Shown here: positions 19,935-31,919 of the stretch, piece by piece
How positions within the stretch are numbered: the stretch's first letter is position 1
Layout: each line of letters opens with the position of its first letter
Origin: Blastomussa wellsi
Taxonomy: Eukaryota; Cnidaria; Anthozoa; Scleractinia; Plerogyridae
DNA length: 64,000 nt
Assembly: GCA_947652115.1 (NCBI GenBank)
Contig: OX393562.1
Coordinates: forward strand, 8,546,593-8,610,592
Direction: 5' to 3'
Notes under the pieces: model-generated
Seen by the model: the letters and a program-made list of their open reading frames with translations, nothing else
Database searches by the model: none
What the model was told of the DNA's origin: nothing
Made by a program: the position numbers and the translations under genes

Positions 19935-20337
19935 ATGGCAAGTGTCGCGATTATGGTTGGTGGGGCTGTGTTGAACGCAGCGGCTTTCATCGGCGCTAAT
20001 TATCACGCGAGGGCTTTTGGGGGCGGTGACAAAGCTGCGCTTGAAGAAAAAGTGCGCCATGATAAAGCTCTCAAGGCTTACCAAGCTGCGTACCAAACTT
20101 CTCGACTGGATTGCAACAAACGCGCAGATAAAGGCAGAGGCCAAGCAGAACTTCACCAACACTGACTATGCTTTCAAACTCTACAGTCAGGCACACCCTG
20201 AGGAACGGATGGCCCCTCCCAAAGAGCCCAAGTTCTCTGATTTCCATCATCCAAGCGTGCAGCAAAAAAATGGTGAACTTGTTTTCGTTGGCGCCGGGGC
20301 TCTCGCTCTGGGCTACGCAGCCTTTCGGTTCCTTTAA
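19935..20337 (+). pseudogene. Small protein g7 (M2), internal deletion
   Basis: Same start (MASVAIMVGGAVLNAAAF) and same end (LALGYAAFRFL) as the intact M1 copy. Loss of about 17 bp near 20,093, at the YQAAY position, shifts the frame. Confidence 0.55.
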
Positions 20338-20364
20338 ACTTTTTTACTCCTTTCTTATAGCACG

Positions 20365-21288
20365 ATGGATGCCAAACTTGCAAAGATATACTACGGCCCG
20401 GGGGGTAGACACCACAAAAAAGTGGCTGGTCAAGCAAGCCCTCTGGGAGATTTACCTGCCCGCTCCGAGGCGCATTCCTCGGCCAAAATTCGACGTGTCC
20501 ACACCCAACGCAGTCCACCACGCGGACCTCCTTTTTTTGCCGCACGACAAACTGCCCCGCGGGCGCAAAGTTTTCAAATACGCGCTGACCATTGCCGACG
20601 TGGCCAGCCGCTACAAAGAGGCCGAACCCTTGACATCGAAAAATTCTGATGAGGTCGCCCAGGCCTTTCAGAAGATTTGAAATGGCCTCAACTGCTGCAG
20701 GTTGATCCCGGGCGCGAATTCATGGGCGCCGTGTCGAAAGACATGGAAAAGCACAAAACCTTTATCCGGCGCGGGGGCCCCGAGATTCACCGTGACCAGG
20801 CCACTGTTGAACGTTTCAACCGCACCCTTGCCGAACGCTTGTTCGGGCACCAGTATGCCGTGGAAATGCGCCTGCCTGAGGGCCAGCGGTCCACTGCATG
20901 GGTGGAAAGGCTTCCTGAAGTTGTTGCCGCTCTGAACAACGAGAAGACAAGCCTTATCGGCAAGAAGCCCACAGAAGCCATCAAAGAAAAAGCTGTTTAT
21001 TCCAAACCATCAACACCTTGTAGAAGGCCTGTTGGAAAGGACGAAAAAATCCTCCCCTCTCTTGTCCAAGTTCGTTATCTATACTATCCGGGAGAATTGG
21101 AAGGTGGAGGAAAGAAGAGAGCCACAGATCCAATCTGGTCGTTGAAAGTTTTTAACATTGAAAGATCTTTTTCCAAACCGAATCAACCCGTTCTCTACTA
21201 TTTGCGCGACGGTCCAGGGCGCGGTTTTGTGCGTGAAGAGCTGCTGGTTGTCCCACCAAACACCACTCTTCCTCCGTCTGGCATCTAG
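20365..21288 (+). pseudogene. Polinton-type integrase (rve), M2 copy
   Basis: Starts MDAKLAKIYYGPGG, then a deletion and shift near 20,410. The DDE core is present: HHADLLFLP, LLQVDPGREFMG and QATVERFNRTL. A second small deletion near 20,677 shifts frame again between the first and second Asp. From 20,677 the frame is clean to the stop at 21,288, including ATDPIWSLKVF and LLVVPPNTTLPP. Confidence 0.85.
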
Positions 21289-21332
21289 TGAACAGTGGAC
21301 CCCCTTTTAAAGAAATAGATGTATTTTGAAAA

Positions 21333-21584
21333 ATGGGGAGTGGACGCAACGGTGTTTTAATTTCCAAGTCAAATATATGCAAAAAATATGTTCCTGCCAA
21401 AAGAAAAACGCTTGAACGGAAACAAGACTTTTTTGTCGACCCTTTGTTAATTGACTTTTTGGGCGGTTTGGACCCACGCGATGTTGTCCGAGCCCTTGGG
21501 GTTCAATCAACCCCAAATGCTGACAAATCAACATCTGCCAAAGCTGCTGCCATCTCTTCGAGTTCAGCTTCTGTGAACCCGTAA
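21333..21584 (+). CDS. Short terminal gene g9 (M2), overlaps the polymerase antisense
   Basis: 83 residues with MGSGRNGVLISK and FFVDPLLIDFLGGLDPRD. It ends in a Ser/Ala-rich tail encoded on the strand opposite the polymerase C-terminus; the tail-to-tail overlap is 82 bp (21,503-21,584). In M1 the overlap is only 9 bp with a different polymerase. Confidence 0.5.
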   Translation: MGSGRNGVLISKSNICKKYVPAKRKTLERKQDFFVDPLLIDFLGGLDPRDVVRALGVQSTPNADKSTSAKAAAISSSSASVNP

Positions 21585-24500
21585 GCATTTGTATGGATCC
21601 CGTCATCCGCTATCCAGCGTTTTGAATCAAATGCGGACGGTGAAATCTTGTTTACGTGCATGCCATAGATTTGGTGACCCTCGCTTCGAAGAATGTTCAT
21701 TCCGTGCCATAACTGTTTCGCACCTAAAAGCGTTTCCTTGTACTGTTCATGCTTGATTTGTTTCTTGACAACGCTCTTTTTTACAGCTTTTGCTTTTTTG
21801 ATGTTTTTTTCGTCCACCCTCAGAATCGAGTACATTTTTGACCTGAGACACACACTCTGCTATCGGCGTTCCGGCACATTCATCTTTCATCTTGCCCAAG
21901 ACCTTTTTGTTCTCGTTTGAGTGAAGCGGGTGCTCCTTCGTGTAATCGCTCGTATCATAAAGGTTTTTGTTTTTTGCGATGTCTTTGTAGACGTCGTCCG
22001 TTTCTATCTCTAGCAGAAGGTTGTCGGTGTCTGTGTACAAAAGCTCGCACTTTTCACCGTATTGCTTTTTCAGATTGTTGTAGAAAAAGTCAAACATCAG
22101 GATCTTGCTGTTGTCAAGGATCGTCATGCCCGTGTACACTGGTTTGTTCAGCAGCAGCTTTTTTTTATGCATGTGGATCCCCGCCATGTCGTTTGTAAAT
22201 TTGGCAAACCTTCAGTACAAAGGGCTGGCGATCAACTTCCTTATTTTGTTTTCCTCTGCGCTGCGCACGATTTTTATGTCAACACGTTTGCGCAGGTTTT
22301 CCATGGTTTTGCCGAAAACCGAGTTGTTCATGAACTTGTATAAGTTCTTTTCAAAGTCGCTCCTTGCGTTTTTCCTGAACTCTGTGTTCATCATGATGTA
22401 TGGTTCCATCCAGCGTTCTTGTTCGAACTCCAGCACCCTGTGCACACATTTAAGTTTCATGCCCTGGGAGAGATAAAACTGAAGGTTTCTGTAATGCACG
22501 ACATAGTTGTTTTTGTCTTCGAGTGTCAGCAGCAGCTTCTTGCTGCCTGGGGGCATTTTTATATCCAGGTCTTTTATCAAACCCTTCTGGTAGTCCGACA
22601 TCTTTTCCTTTTTTACTTCCTTTTTTTCCGGTGCCAGTGGATAGCTGTTGTGCTCCTCGTGCAGTTCTGCGGGATATTCAAGATCAACCTCGAGAATCCA
22701 CCCATTTCTTGCGTTCTCTTTTTTCTTGAGGATCTCCTCCTCTGTGGGCATAACGCGTTTCCATTTGAAATCTCTTTTCGGGAGGGGCCTACACAGTGCC
22801 CATCCGTAAAGGTTGTTTGCGTCGAGATATGTGATATATTTTTTCGTCATGTTTGGGTTGTAGGCAGGCAGCAGGGGATTGTTTGCCTTGGTGTACCTCT
22901 TGCTTGCCATCAAGATTCCTCCACGCATTCCCCTTTCCACGAAGAGATGCATTTCAAGGTCTGTTAACAGCTCCAGCTCGACTCCCGTCTTTTTTAATAG
23001 CACGTCCCACGAGAAGCCTGACAACTTGTAATAATGTGCCGGATCCAACCCGTACTGCTCTGCGCACAGGTTTCGGAAGTTCTCGAAAACATTGGCCAGC
23101 AGAGCGACGTCCGTTTTGACGTAGAGATCATGATAGTCACCAAGAGTCGTGCACTCAAAAGCCTCCCAGACCCTCTGCGCGTGCGCATACTCTTTGTCTG
23201 TTATTTGTTCGTCCGAGAGCTTGCTGTAAAACTTGTCTTTGTCTGGCAGCCTTGTCTTGCTGAATCTGTCCCATGTGTCCATGTACTCGTAAGGGTAGAT
23301 CCTCTTTTTGTAAAGTAGTTCGCTGCCATTTGAGATGCTCGATGTTATTTTCAGACACTCCTTGGGGGTTGCGGTGACAACTGCAGCAAGGCTTCCTAGC
23401 AGAAAGTTCAAACTGTTTATGAAATGCAGACTCCCAACTGAAAATGTGATGTACTTTTCCATGTTGTTGGCGATGCATTTCACTTCTTTCTGCTGCTGTG
23501 ACATCGCTTGCATAAGGTGATGCGCGTCGTAGCCCCTCAGGTTGTGAAATACAACAGGTATTGGAACCGTTTTGGGTTTAATTTGCAGTTTAAAATTGCA
23601 CTCGTTGTGCGCGGCTCCTCGGAACCTGCCGGAGATGTGGCAGTGGTCTTTAACTGCGTCTCTTAAATTTTTTACAAGCAGTGGTTCTGCGCAGAACAAA
23701 CACGTTTCCTGGTTTTTTGCTATCCATTGGTCGTTTTTGTCTTTCATGTCTTTTATTCTTTTTAGCCTTACGAGCTGTATTGTTCTATTTGCTTCGCAAT
23801 AACAGCTTTTGTGACTTTGGCCACAATACTTGTCTGTTGTATTTTTCCAAACCGGCAATGTGTCGAAAAGATGATTAAGGTCTTCTGCGCAGAACAAACA
23901 CGTTTCCTGACTGTTTGGTATCCATTCGTCGATTTTGTCTTTTTTGTCTGTTATTCTTTTTTGCCTTATGTAAGCTAATTTTTTCTCCGCTTTCTAAAAG
24001 CATTTTTTGTGGCTTTGGCCGCTATACTTGCCTGTTGCATTGTTCCAAACTGGCAATGAGTCAAGGAATTGGTCTTTAATCAAACTTTTGTTACAAATAT
24101 GGCAATCTGTTGCGTTTTTGAATTTTTCCCAGTCTTGTGCCGTCATCTTAACTGGTTTTGGTGTGGTCAAACTTTATCTTATTTTCACCTCCTCCTGCAG
24201 AATGTCACTAAGAAACGTTCCCACAGCATTTTCACCCCTGTAAACTTTTTTCCCTGTAATTTTGCCATCGCTTCTCACAACCATGTATGAATACCCACTT
24301 GCTTCGTGCCATTCTGTGTTCTCCGTGAAACTTTTTTGCTTACTCTCTGGCCCGCGAGTAAAGCCTGGTATCTTTCTTACCAAAGCCTCAAAGTCTGCGT
24401 ATATCACGTACGGCGCCTTTATCTGTTTGTGGTGATTTTGGAAAGAAAAGGTGTTTTCACCCTCTTCCGGCATCTCGATCCTTGTCGGCCTGCCATTCAC

Positions 24501-25490
24501 GTCGTTGCAATATTTTTTATGGTCCTCAAGCACCTCCGCTCGTGTGAAACGTGTTAAGCACAACATGCAGTAGAAAGTTGTATTATTCATTGCCTTGTCA
24601 AACAGCAAAGCGGAGACCCGTTTTACATAACAAAAGTGCTGTTTTTCTCCTCTCTCTATTAGCATAAGGTTTATCCTTTGTAAATTTCTCTCTTTCTCAC
24701 TTATCCTGTGGACAATTACTCTTTCATCTTCCCAGCCAAAGACGTTTATTGCCAGGTGTGGGTTCTGCTTCTCAAGCTTGTCTATTTGTTTCACCGGTGT
24801 TGGGAAATCGATGCCTGCATAGTTAATACCGTCGTTGACCAGATATTTGCTTGGTCTTTGTGGGTTCTTTCCATCTCTTGGAGGGAATAAAGCAGCTCTT
24901 AGTGCCCACTTCAAACATTCGTTATCCCTGTTTTTGACATTTACTATGGCCTTCTTTTTTGCCAGATTGGTCGGAAGAGGTAAATAAGTTCCTGCGCTTA
25001 GTGGCTCAAAGCGTGCAACATTCACATACGCAGTATCTGTATCTTCAACGTCCCAATCTGATCCCAACTCAGACCAGTTTTCTATTTTTCCATTGATATT
25101 TTCAATGAATTTATTGAAGTCAGTTTCAATCTTTTCTTCTTCATGCCTTTGGAAAACATGTGGTTCTGTTTCTTTAAAATAATGTGACATATATTGCATT
25201 TCACCGTTTTTTTCTCTTGAAAAATTTACTTTTAACCCAGAACTTACTTTTATGTTTTTTAACTTATGGAGTTCTTGTTTAACCAAATCAGTGAACTTTG
25301 CTTTGTTTTCTCTTGCAAACACTAAAATATCTTTGTTGTTTGGGTTTCCTTTGGATGGAAGCATCCACCAAACACGAAGCCATTCCCGGTAATTTGTTTG
25401 TGATATCATAAACCTGTCATGTATTCCTTCATTTTCTGGGTGTTGTTCTTGTTCCAGAAATTCTTCCAGATATTCGTTTGGTACAACCAT
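21503..25490 (-). pseudogene. Protein-primed family B DNA polymerase, type 2 (M2)
   Basis: About 1,300 codons on the minus strand from 25,490. Domains in order: unknown N-terminal domain (MVVPNEYLEEFLEQEQHPEN), a zinc-finger-like CMLCLTRF...H, exonuclease I motif YADFEALV (~24,400), CHICNKSL and two copies of a CLFCAE zinc module (23,690-24,070), HNLRGYDAHHL (exonuclease II region), a palm with YLDANNLYGWA, NSVFGKTMEN, and YTDTDNLLLE (~22,035). Broken by in-frame stops at ~24,173 and ~23,997 and shifts near 22,200 and 21,850. The family replicates linear genomes from a protein primer. It differs throughout from the type 1 polymerase of M1/M3. Confidence 0.85.
23690..24070 (-). repeat. Tandem duplication of a zinc module inside the type 2 polymerase
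   Basis: Two ~190-bp units (about 23,690-23,878 and 23,880-24,070) are similar but diverged. Each encodes LPVWxNxT, GxY(C/S)GQSHK, a basic helix with DKxDxWI, and QETCLFCAE. Confidence 0.75.
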
Positions 25491-25599
25491 GTTGTCGTAT
25501 ATACTTGTTTTGTTATTTCTTCAATTGGAAAATTTTTATGGCACAATAATACAAGTGCATGCATTTCTTCAACAGGGAATATTTTCTATGTCACATCCG

Positions 25600-25820
25600 C
25601 CGCTTGGCTTGGGTCACGCGGTTTTTTTTTCTTGTGTTTGCTTTTGACACACATGTTTGGCATGCGGTTTTTTACTTGTGTTACGCGGTTTTTTACTTGT
25701 GTTTGCGTTTGTTCTCTTGGCGGGTCACGCGGTTTTTTACTTGTGTTACGCGGTTTTTTACTTGTGTTACGCGGTTTTTTTTACTTGTGTTACGCGGTTT
25801 TTTTACTTGTGTTAGCGTTT
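25600..25820. repeat. T-rich tandem units beside the type 2 polymerase start
   Basis: Repeats of a ~21-bp unit (acgcggttttttacttgtgt) with some length variation. A shorter inverted version lies at ~47,880-47,945 next to the M4 polymerase fragment. Confidence 0.8.
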
Positions 25821-25912
25821 GGCACACATGTTTGTGGTTCTGGGCACGCACAAGCTACCAACCCGTTGCCACCTGCTGCCACCACTCACCCTTCGCAACC
25901 AAATGCGCAACC

Positions 25913-25969
25913 ACACACAATCAAAAGCCTGGTCCTGGCCGTGCCAGGACCAGGCTTTTGATTGTGTGT
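25913..25969. repeat. Perfect 27-bp-arm hairpin near the polymerase end of M2
   Basis: acacacaatcaaaagcctgg... at 25,913-25,939 is the exact reverse complement of 25,943-25,969, with a 3-base loop. An imperfect version of the same hairpin is at 47,760-47,822. Could be a terminator, a processing site, or part of an element terminus. Confidence 0.85.
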
Positions 25970-26160
25970 CGATGTCTTTACGTAAACCTACTCTGTTGTT
26001 GGCTCCAATTCTTTTTAGTCTTTCTCCGATTTTTCCGAAAGTGTCCAGGAGAAAGAAGCCCTCGTCCAGTGCAATTAATGCTTCCCTCCTCTTGAAGCTC
26101 GGTCACACGGCATTGAAAACAACGGCAAAAATTCTTGATTTCAAATTGGCACTAAACGAG
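25970..26160 (-). pseudogene. Fragment of an unrecognised element gene reading into the hairpin
   Basis: A minus-strand frame from ~26,130 reads REALIALDEGFFLLDTFGKI then GERLKRIGANN, with one TGA upstream, and runs into the hairpin. Helical, charged composition. I could not identify it; it may be the C-terminus of another virion gene. Confidence 0.3.
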
Positions 26161-28077
26161 AACTGTATATCACTAATCTACAATTCTGAGTAGTTTTAGG
26201 GCAATATCGAAGTAAATTGAAGTCAATGCAAACAGATTTTTGAAAACGCTACATCACTTCTCGCATCTTTTGAATTCAGGACATCCTGTCCAAAAATCAA
26301 GCATTGGCGTATGCGCAGAAACATGATGGTGTTCCTTTAATCATGAAAGAACATTGGACAAAAAACTTATGGGCAACTTAATTGATTTGTATACAATGTC
26401 CTACACTTGTGTTACACACTTAATTTCAGAGCAATTGCTTGTTATTTACAATTAAGCAAGTCCAGATTGCAAATTGTTGTGAAGTAAATCAAGGCTTCAA
26501 CGCATCAGATTGCAGATTATTTCTCAAGTTAGAATGTTTGTACATTGCATGTAATAAGATCAGCTTTTTCAATTCTATATTATATATTATAAAAACAATT
26601 ATTACCGTAGTTTTTCGGTTATGAGGCGCGCGGTTTTTTTCACAAAAAAATTGTTTTTCTGTTGCAAGTTACTCCCAAAATTGGGGTGCATCTTATAGCC
26701 AAATATTTTCACGAAACAAAATCCAAAGATCACAATTTTATCTGAATTACAATTAAAACGAGACAAATAAAAGATACTTCACGTTGGTTATATTTCATAG
26801 TTACCGGGGCCCAGCCGAAGGCTGGCACCGGTCATAAAATGCAGACGGTTTCTGTCGTTTTTTTCAAGTTGTTAGGGATATATCACTGACTTGAGATATA
26901 TTGCTGGCTCGTTACTTTTGGGAGTGCTCGCTGGCTCATTGAAATTTTATCCGCCATTTTGAAAAGCACGAGGCATGGAGGACAGTCAAGAGAAAGATTA
27001 TAGCTTTTTCGGGAACGACACGTTCCCCAACCTTTACGAATCACTAGTTTATGAGCGAAAATTTAAGAGTGAATATTTGGAGAGACAAATTTACGAGTGA
27101 TTACTTAAGAGTGAACCTTCCATCGTGAAACTTATCGAGAATAAGAGCGACTTATCAAAGCTATCTACATTGAGTGAACCTTCCATCGTAAAATTTATCG
27201 AGAATCAAAGAACACGGGGGAGGGCTGCGAGAGATTAACTATATTTATGCAATCCCATGTCCCACTGGGCTCCGGTAAGTGCCACGTAGTGGTTCTAGTT
27301 CTGAAAAAGAACCGGGGTGGCTGTGAAAAGAGCCGTTGAAGTGGTCCCAAAAAGTACCATTTATCTTGAACAAAGATGGCCGCTGGTCTTCCTGCTTGCT
27401 ATCCGTGTCACACTCATTTCGCCTCGTCACAGTGTCTGTCAAATGTCCACTGAAGGAATTCCACACGAAAAGAGCTTTCTGGTCTATAGTGTAATGAAAA
27501 TTGTGATGAATTAACTCCACTTGAAGGGCGTTTGAAGGGCTGCAATGTATCGAGCAATGATTGACTGCACAGCGAAAACCAAACAAAGTAAAATTTACAT
27601 ATGAGCACGTGCTCAGTAATACGATACGTCAACAATAAAATTTGAACCTCGTTTCCGAGAAATTATTTGTTTGCTTCGTGTATCGAAAAGATCCCACGAA
27701 GAATTTATGATGTGGAAATAATGCTTACCTTCTTCATCCATCCAGCCCTTGTGAACTGAGACTTCGTGGCATGTTGATGTTCAGCTATCGAATGCCTTTC
27801 ATATGACCTTTGGCGAAATTTTCTCGCCGTCCGCTTTGACACTTTCACCGCAACTTTGAAACTCTGCTTATCGGCACCGCATCCTGGTAAACTGCAAGGT
27901 TTGGTGGCAGCAGCTCGAACTGTATTGGCATTTCGTCTGTATTGAGGTGTATGCATGTTATGTTTATTTGTAACTCACGTGAACATTAACTCACATTGAT
28001 AACTCACGATTCGTAACTCACTGAATTGGCGGACCCATTCTCATATATTATTAAATGTGTGATTTTTCCACTTTTGT
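26161..28077. other. Non-coding spacer between M2 and M3
   Basis: A+T-rich DNA without a supported gene. It holds a small inverted repeat at ~26,815 (cagccgaaggctg) and a diverged tandem pair starting gagtgaaccttccatcgt at ~27,112 and ~27,174. Several short open frames at 27,245-27,960 lack recognisable domains. Confidence 0.6.
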
Positions 28078-30094
28078 TTGTGGTCCGAAAATGAAGTTCA
28101 TGTGTTTGTGCAAAGACAATTGCCCGACCCTTTTATTCATTCACCAAGAGTTTCTTCTCTTGATGAATTAGATAAGGTTGAAATGCATCTCAACAAAGGG
28201 GTCGGTTTTTCAGATTGGCTCGGTATCAAGGTTTATCAGCCTGAGCGGGGAGAAGACAACAAAGTGGTTTGGCATCTTAGAAGAAACTCGCCGGCCAAGC
28301 TGACAAACATTCTGACAATCGGCATTTACAAGGGGCATGCCTTTGTCATAAAAGACATAGAAAAGCTTGCGAAAACGTATGCATGCGTTCATTGCCGTGC
28401 GAGATTCACACAAGCTGGCAGTCTCCAGCAGCATGACCAAACGTGTGTCCAAGGGAATACGAAAATCAATTGCCCGGGCGAAAAAGTCGAAGCCCCGCGG
28501 ACAGCTTATGAGAAGGTTTTTTATCCAAACAAACATGCTTCCCCAGAATCGCTACGCTGGCTAGACCAAGAAGCCAAGCGGCGGAAAATTCACAACCAAC
28601 ATGCAATGTGTGGACACGTAGGTGAGAGGTGGGTTGAGCGGGCACCTGTCGACGGTTACAACCATGAAACAAAGACCGTATTTAAATACCAGGGCTGCCA
28701 CTGGCACGGGTGCCGAAAATGTTTCCCGCGCGATCGCGACAAAATCATAATCCATTATGGCCAAACGCGCAAAGACAGGTTCAAGGCCACGCAGAGGTGC
28801 ACAAAAACGCTCCGGAAGGCCAGCTACCGCGTTATCGAGGCTTGGGCATGTGAAGTTGGGGAAATCGACGCCGAACCCCCGCAGACCGAAACAAAAAGCT
28901 ACCCGCACGAGATCCTGTACGATTTTGATGCGTACGGCGACAACGGTGAGCGGAAGGAGCCCACGTCCATGTTAACGATGGAGAATGCGCACGTGCCAAT
29001 CTCAGTGAGCATCCGCGACACACTCGAGAGAGAGCCCACCCACATCTGCGAAAGAGACCCCGCAGAGCTTGTACGCAAGTTTATGGAAGAGCTGGAGAGG
29101 CGTGGAAAAAACATCCGGACCCAAGTCTGGGCAGAGTTTGAGCCAGAAGACGTGTGCCTGCTGCCGAAAGCGCAGTGACTAAAACTTGATGAATGGTGCA
29201 ACCAGGTGCCAGAAGTCGGGACCACGGGGCCAGTGATCACGCGTGTCCATCGGTCAATCTACCAACTGGGCAAGATCTTTCCCTGGTTCGTGGAGGAGGT
29301 CACCGAGGCGCGGCAGACAGGAGACGTGGAAAAAAGCAAGGCGCTGCTGGGGGAGGTGTTCAAGCTGCTAGGGAAGAGTGGGTACGGGAAGCTCATTGAA
29401 GCCTTGGAGCGGCAGACAAACATTATTTACCGCAAAGATGAGAAGGTGGTCGACAGAGCCTTGCATATTTCTCCGATCTAGATGAGATCGGGCAGGCATA
29501 TGAGCTGGAAAGCCATAAGCCAAGGATCACAATCAGGCGGCCGTTTCAGGTTGGAATCGCTGTCTATCAGCTGGCAAAGCTGCGGATGCTGGAATTCTAC
29601 TACGACTTCCTCAACGTATATTTCGACAGAAGAGAGTTTGAGCTGATCCAGATGGACACAGACAGCAACTACATGACCATCTCCGGTCACCGGCTCGAGG
29701 ACCTTGTCAGGCCGGAGCTGCAAGCGGAATTCGAGACGCAGAAGAAGCAGTCGCTGGCTTGGGACAAATGGAGCGGCTGCACGCCCGGGCTCTTCAAACT
29801 CTAGTGCGAGGGCAGCCGGATGATTGAGCTCTGCTCAAAGTGTTATTTCGTTGACGAACCGGGCGAAAAAAAGAAGTTCAGCACGAAAGGGATGTTGAAG
29901 AGGCAAAACGAGATAACCTGGCAGCGTTTCAAAACAGCTTTGGAAGGTAGCAAGGACATGGCAACCAACAGAGGTTTTAGGATGCGGGACGGCTGGATGG
30001 TCACTTATGAGCAGCAGAAACTGGGGCTGAGTGCTTATTATGACAAAAGATGGGTGCTGCCCGACGGGATACACACTGAACCAACTGAATTTCA
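28078..30094 (+). pseudogene. Type 1 protein-primed DNA polymerase, M3 copy, internal deletion
   Basis: Best view of the type 1 N-terminus: WLGIKVYQPE, a zinc-finger-like CVHCRARFTQAGSLQQHDQTC, KTVFKYQGCHWHGCRKC (a segment typical of Polinton polymerases) and exonuclease I-like LYDFDAYGD at ~28,918. An in-frame TGA at 29,176 is followed within ~60 bp by a jump to the C-terminal region (SGYGKLIEAL, MDTDSNYM), so the exonuclease II and palm core are deleted. More stops at ~29,480 and ~29,803. It ends against the convergent integrase near 30,094; the short g9 gene is absent. Confidence 0.8.
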
Positions 30095-31054
30095 CAAGGA
30101 GACGTTTGACAGAGGAAGAGTGGTGTTTGGTTGGACAACCAGGAGCTCTTCACGCACAAAGCCGGGCTTGGGCCCGTAGAGAACGGGTTGATTTGGTTTG
30201 ATAAAAACTCTTTCGATGTTGTAAACTTTCAACGACCAGATTGGATCTGTGGCCCTTCTTGCGCATCCTTCAAGCTCACCGGGTTGGTAGAGATAGCGGA
30301 CTTGGGCAAGAGATGGGAGGATTTTTTCAGCCTTTCCAACAGGCCTTCTAGGAGTTGTGGCGGGCAGAAACAGTGTTCTCTTTGATTGCTTCCGCAGGTT
30401 TTTCCCCGTCAGCCAGGTGACTTCGTTGTTCAAAGCGGCAACAACTGCAGGAAGTCTTTTCACCCACTCAGTGGACCGCCAGGGGGGAGTTGCATTTTAA
30501 CGGCATACTGGTACCCAAACAACCGTTCGGCAAGGGTGCTGTTGAAACGTTCAACAATGGCCTGTTCGTGGTGAATGTCAACGCGCCTGCGCCGGATATT
30601 GGTTTTGTGCTTTTTCATATCTTTTGAAACGGCGCCCATGAATTCGCGCCCGGGGTCAACCTGCAGCAGTTGAGGCCATTGGAGCGGCGAGCGCTTGTAA
30701 ATCTTCTGAAAGGCCTGGGCGACATCATCAGAATTTTTCGAAGACAAGGGTTTGGGCTCTTTGTAGCGGCTGGCCACGTCGACAACAGTCAGCGCGTATT
30801 TGAAAACTTTGCGCCCGGGGTTTGTCGTGTGGCAGAAAAAGAAGATCCGCCTGGTGGACCACGTTGGGTGTCGACACATCGATTTTTTGTCGAGGAATGT
30901 GCCCCGGAGCGGGCAGGTATATCTGCCAGAGGGCTTGGCTTAACAGCCATTTTTTTGCAGTGTTTTCCTGCACCTTGGCGGCCTCGGGTAATTTTTTAAC
31001 AGCCGCTAAGGGTGGCGGCATCCATGACGGTTTTGTGAGCTTTTTGTCGGACAT
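30092..31054 (-). pseudogene. Integrase (rve) of M3, fused by deletion to the start of g6
   Basis: The frame begins with the g6 start MSDKKLTK and after ~15 codons becomes integrase (AAVKKLPEAAK), so g6 remainder, g7 and the integrase start are deleted. The core is recognisable: HQADLLFLP, LLQVDPGREFMG and EQAIVERFNSTL, with frame changes near 30,830 and 30,465. The end retains ATDPIWSLKVY and EELLVVQPN. Confidence 0.8.
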
Positions 31055-31115
31055 GTTGGTATAGAAAGAAGAGAAAAATATTTAAATTGAAATTACTCGG
31101 CCAACATTTGTTTTA

Positions 31116-31351
31116 TTATCTTTTTTCCTTTTTTATTATTGTTTTCAACAACTTTTTTACATCTTTTAAATTACGCCATTGCTCCTCTTCATGCTTTTTT
31201 ACCTCCTCTTCAAACTTTTTTTCCTCCTCTTCGAAAACAGGATTTTGGCTAAACAACTGCCAGTTTTAAGGCACTCATACGTCACCACCCCCAAACCAAA
31301 GCCAATACCTGTAACTGCTGCGATGTTTTTTAACCGTTGGTAGTCCCCCAT
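31116..31351 (-). pseudogene. Small membrane protein g5, M3 copy
   Basis: Starts MGDYQRLKN, has a hydrophobic segment (IAAVTGIGFGLGVVTY), conserved ECLKT, a one-base loss at the AKNP position (~31,240), then a Glu/Lys-rich coiled tail. Confidence 0.45.
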
Positions 31352-31403
31352 TGCGATGTTTTTTGTGTTATATATTCAAATATTTTTTTTCGCCAATGTT
31401 TAA

Positions 31404-31840
31404 TTAATCCATTGGGCGAATGCCTTTGGGAGATGCTTGCACCGGAAGTGCCACCGGTGCTGCAGGTGCAGGTGCTGGTGCCCGTGCGAAAAAGGCTCGG
31501 ATGTCTTCACGCTTGACATATGTCGTTGCAAGTGTAGCGCCAATTCCAATGATAGAGATCCATTGGTTTTGCTGAGAACATTTGAAAAACTTTTGGAATC
31601 AGCTGCAGCGGGCGGTGGTGCGGTCTCTGGAACCGGCGGAGCAGGTGCAGATTTTTTTTCGTTTTCAATTATGACAGCAGCCTCGGCTACGGCTATTTTC
31701 TGACCTGTGCGGGCCAAACGCATTCTTTCAGCAACCATTTTGCCAGCAGCTACCCGCTTGGGATTTTTGGCAGGCCTTGTTGCCGGAGTTTGTGAAGTTG
31801 CCTGCGAGACTGGAGCGGTCGGTTGCCATTCTTCAGACAT
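31404..31840 (-). pseudogene. Small basic Pro/Ala-rich protein g4, M3 copy, late frameshift
   Basis: MSEEWQPTAP start, KNPKRVAAGK, a helical charged middle and a Pro/Ala linker; one base is missing near 31,575, after which the hydrophobic segment WISIIGIGATLATTY and the Pro/Ala tail are in another frame, ending at 31,404. Confidence 0.45.
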
Positions 31841-31919
31841 AATTTTGTGAGGAATTGCCGTCTATTTCTGTGTAATTATTTAATAATGCAAAGTAATTAT
31901 TTAATTGTTGGTGAGTTTT

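Noticed and set aside
25600..25820. CRISPR-like repeat array
   Set aside because: Units are contiguous, T-rich and of variable length with no unique spacers; eukaryotic context.
27245..27956. Short minus-strand frames that could be host exons
   Set aside because: No recognisable domain, no convincing splice sites linking them.
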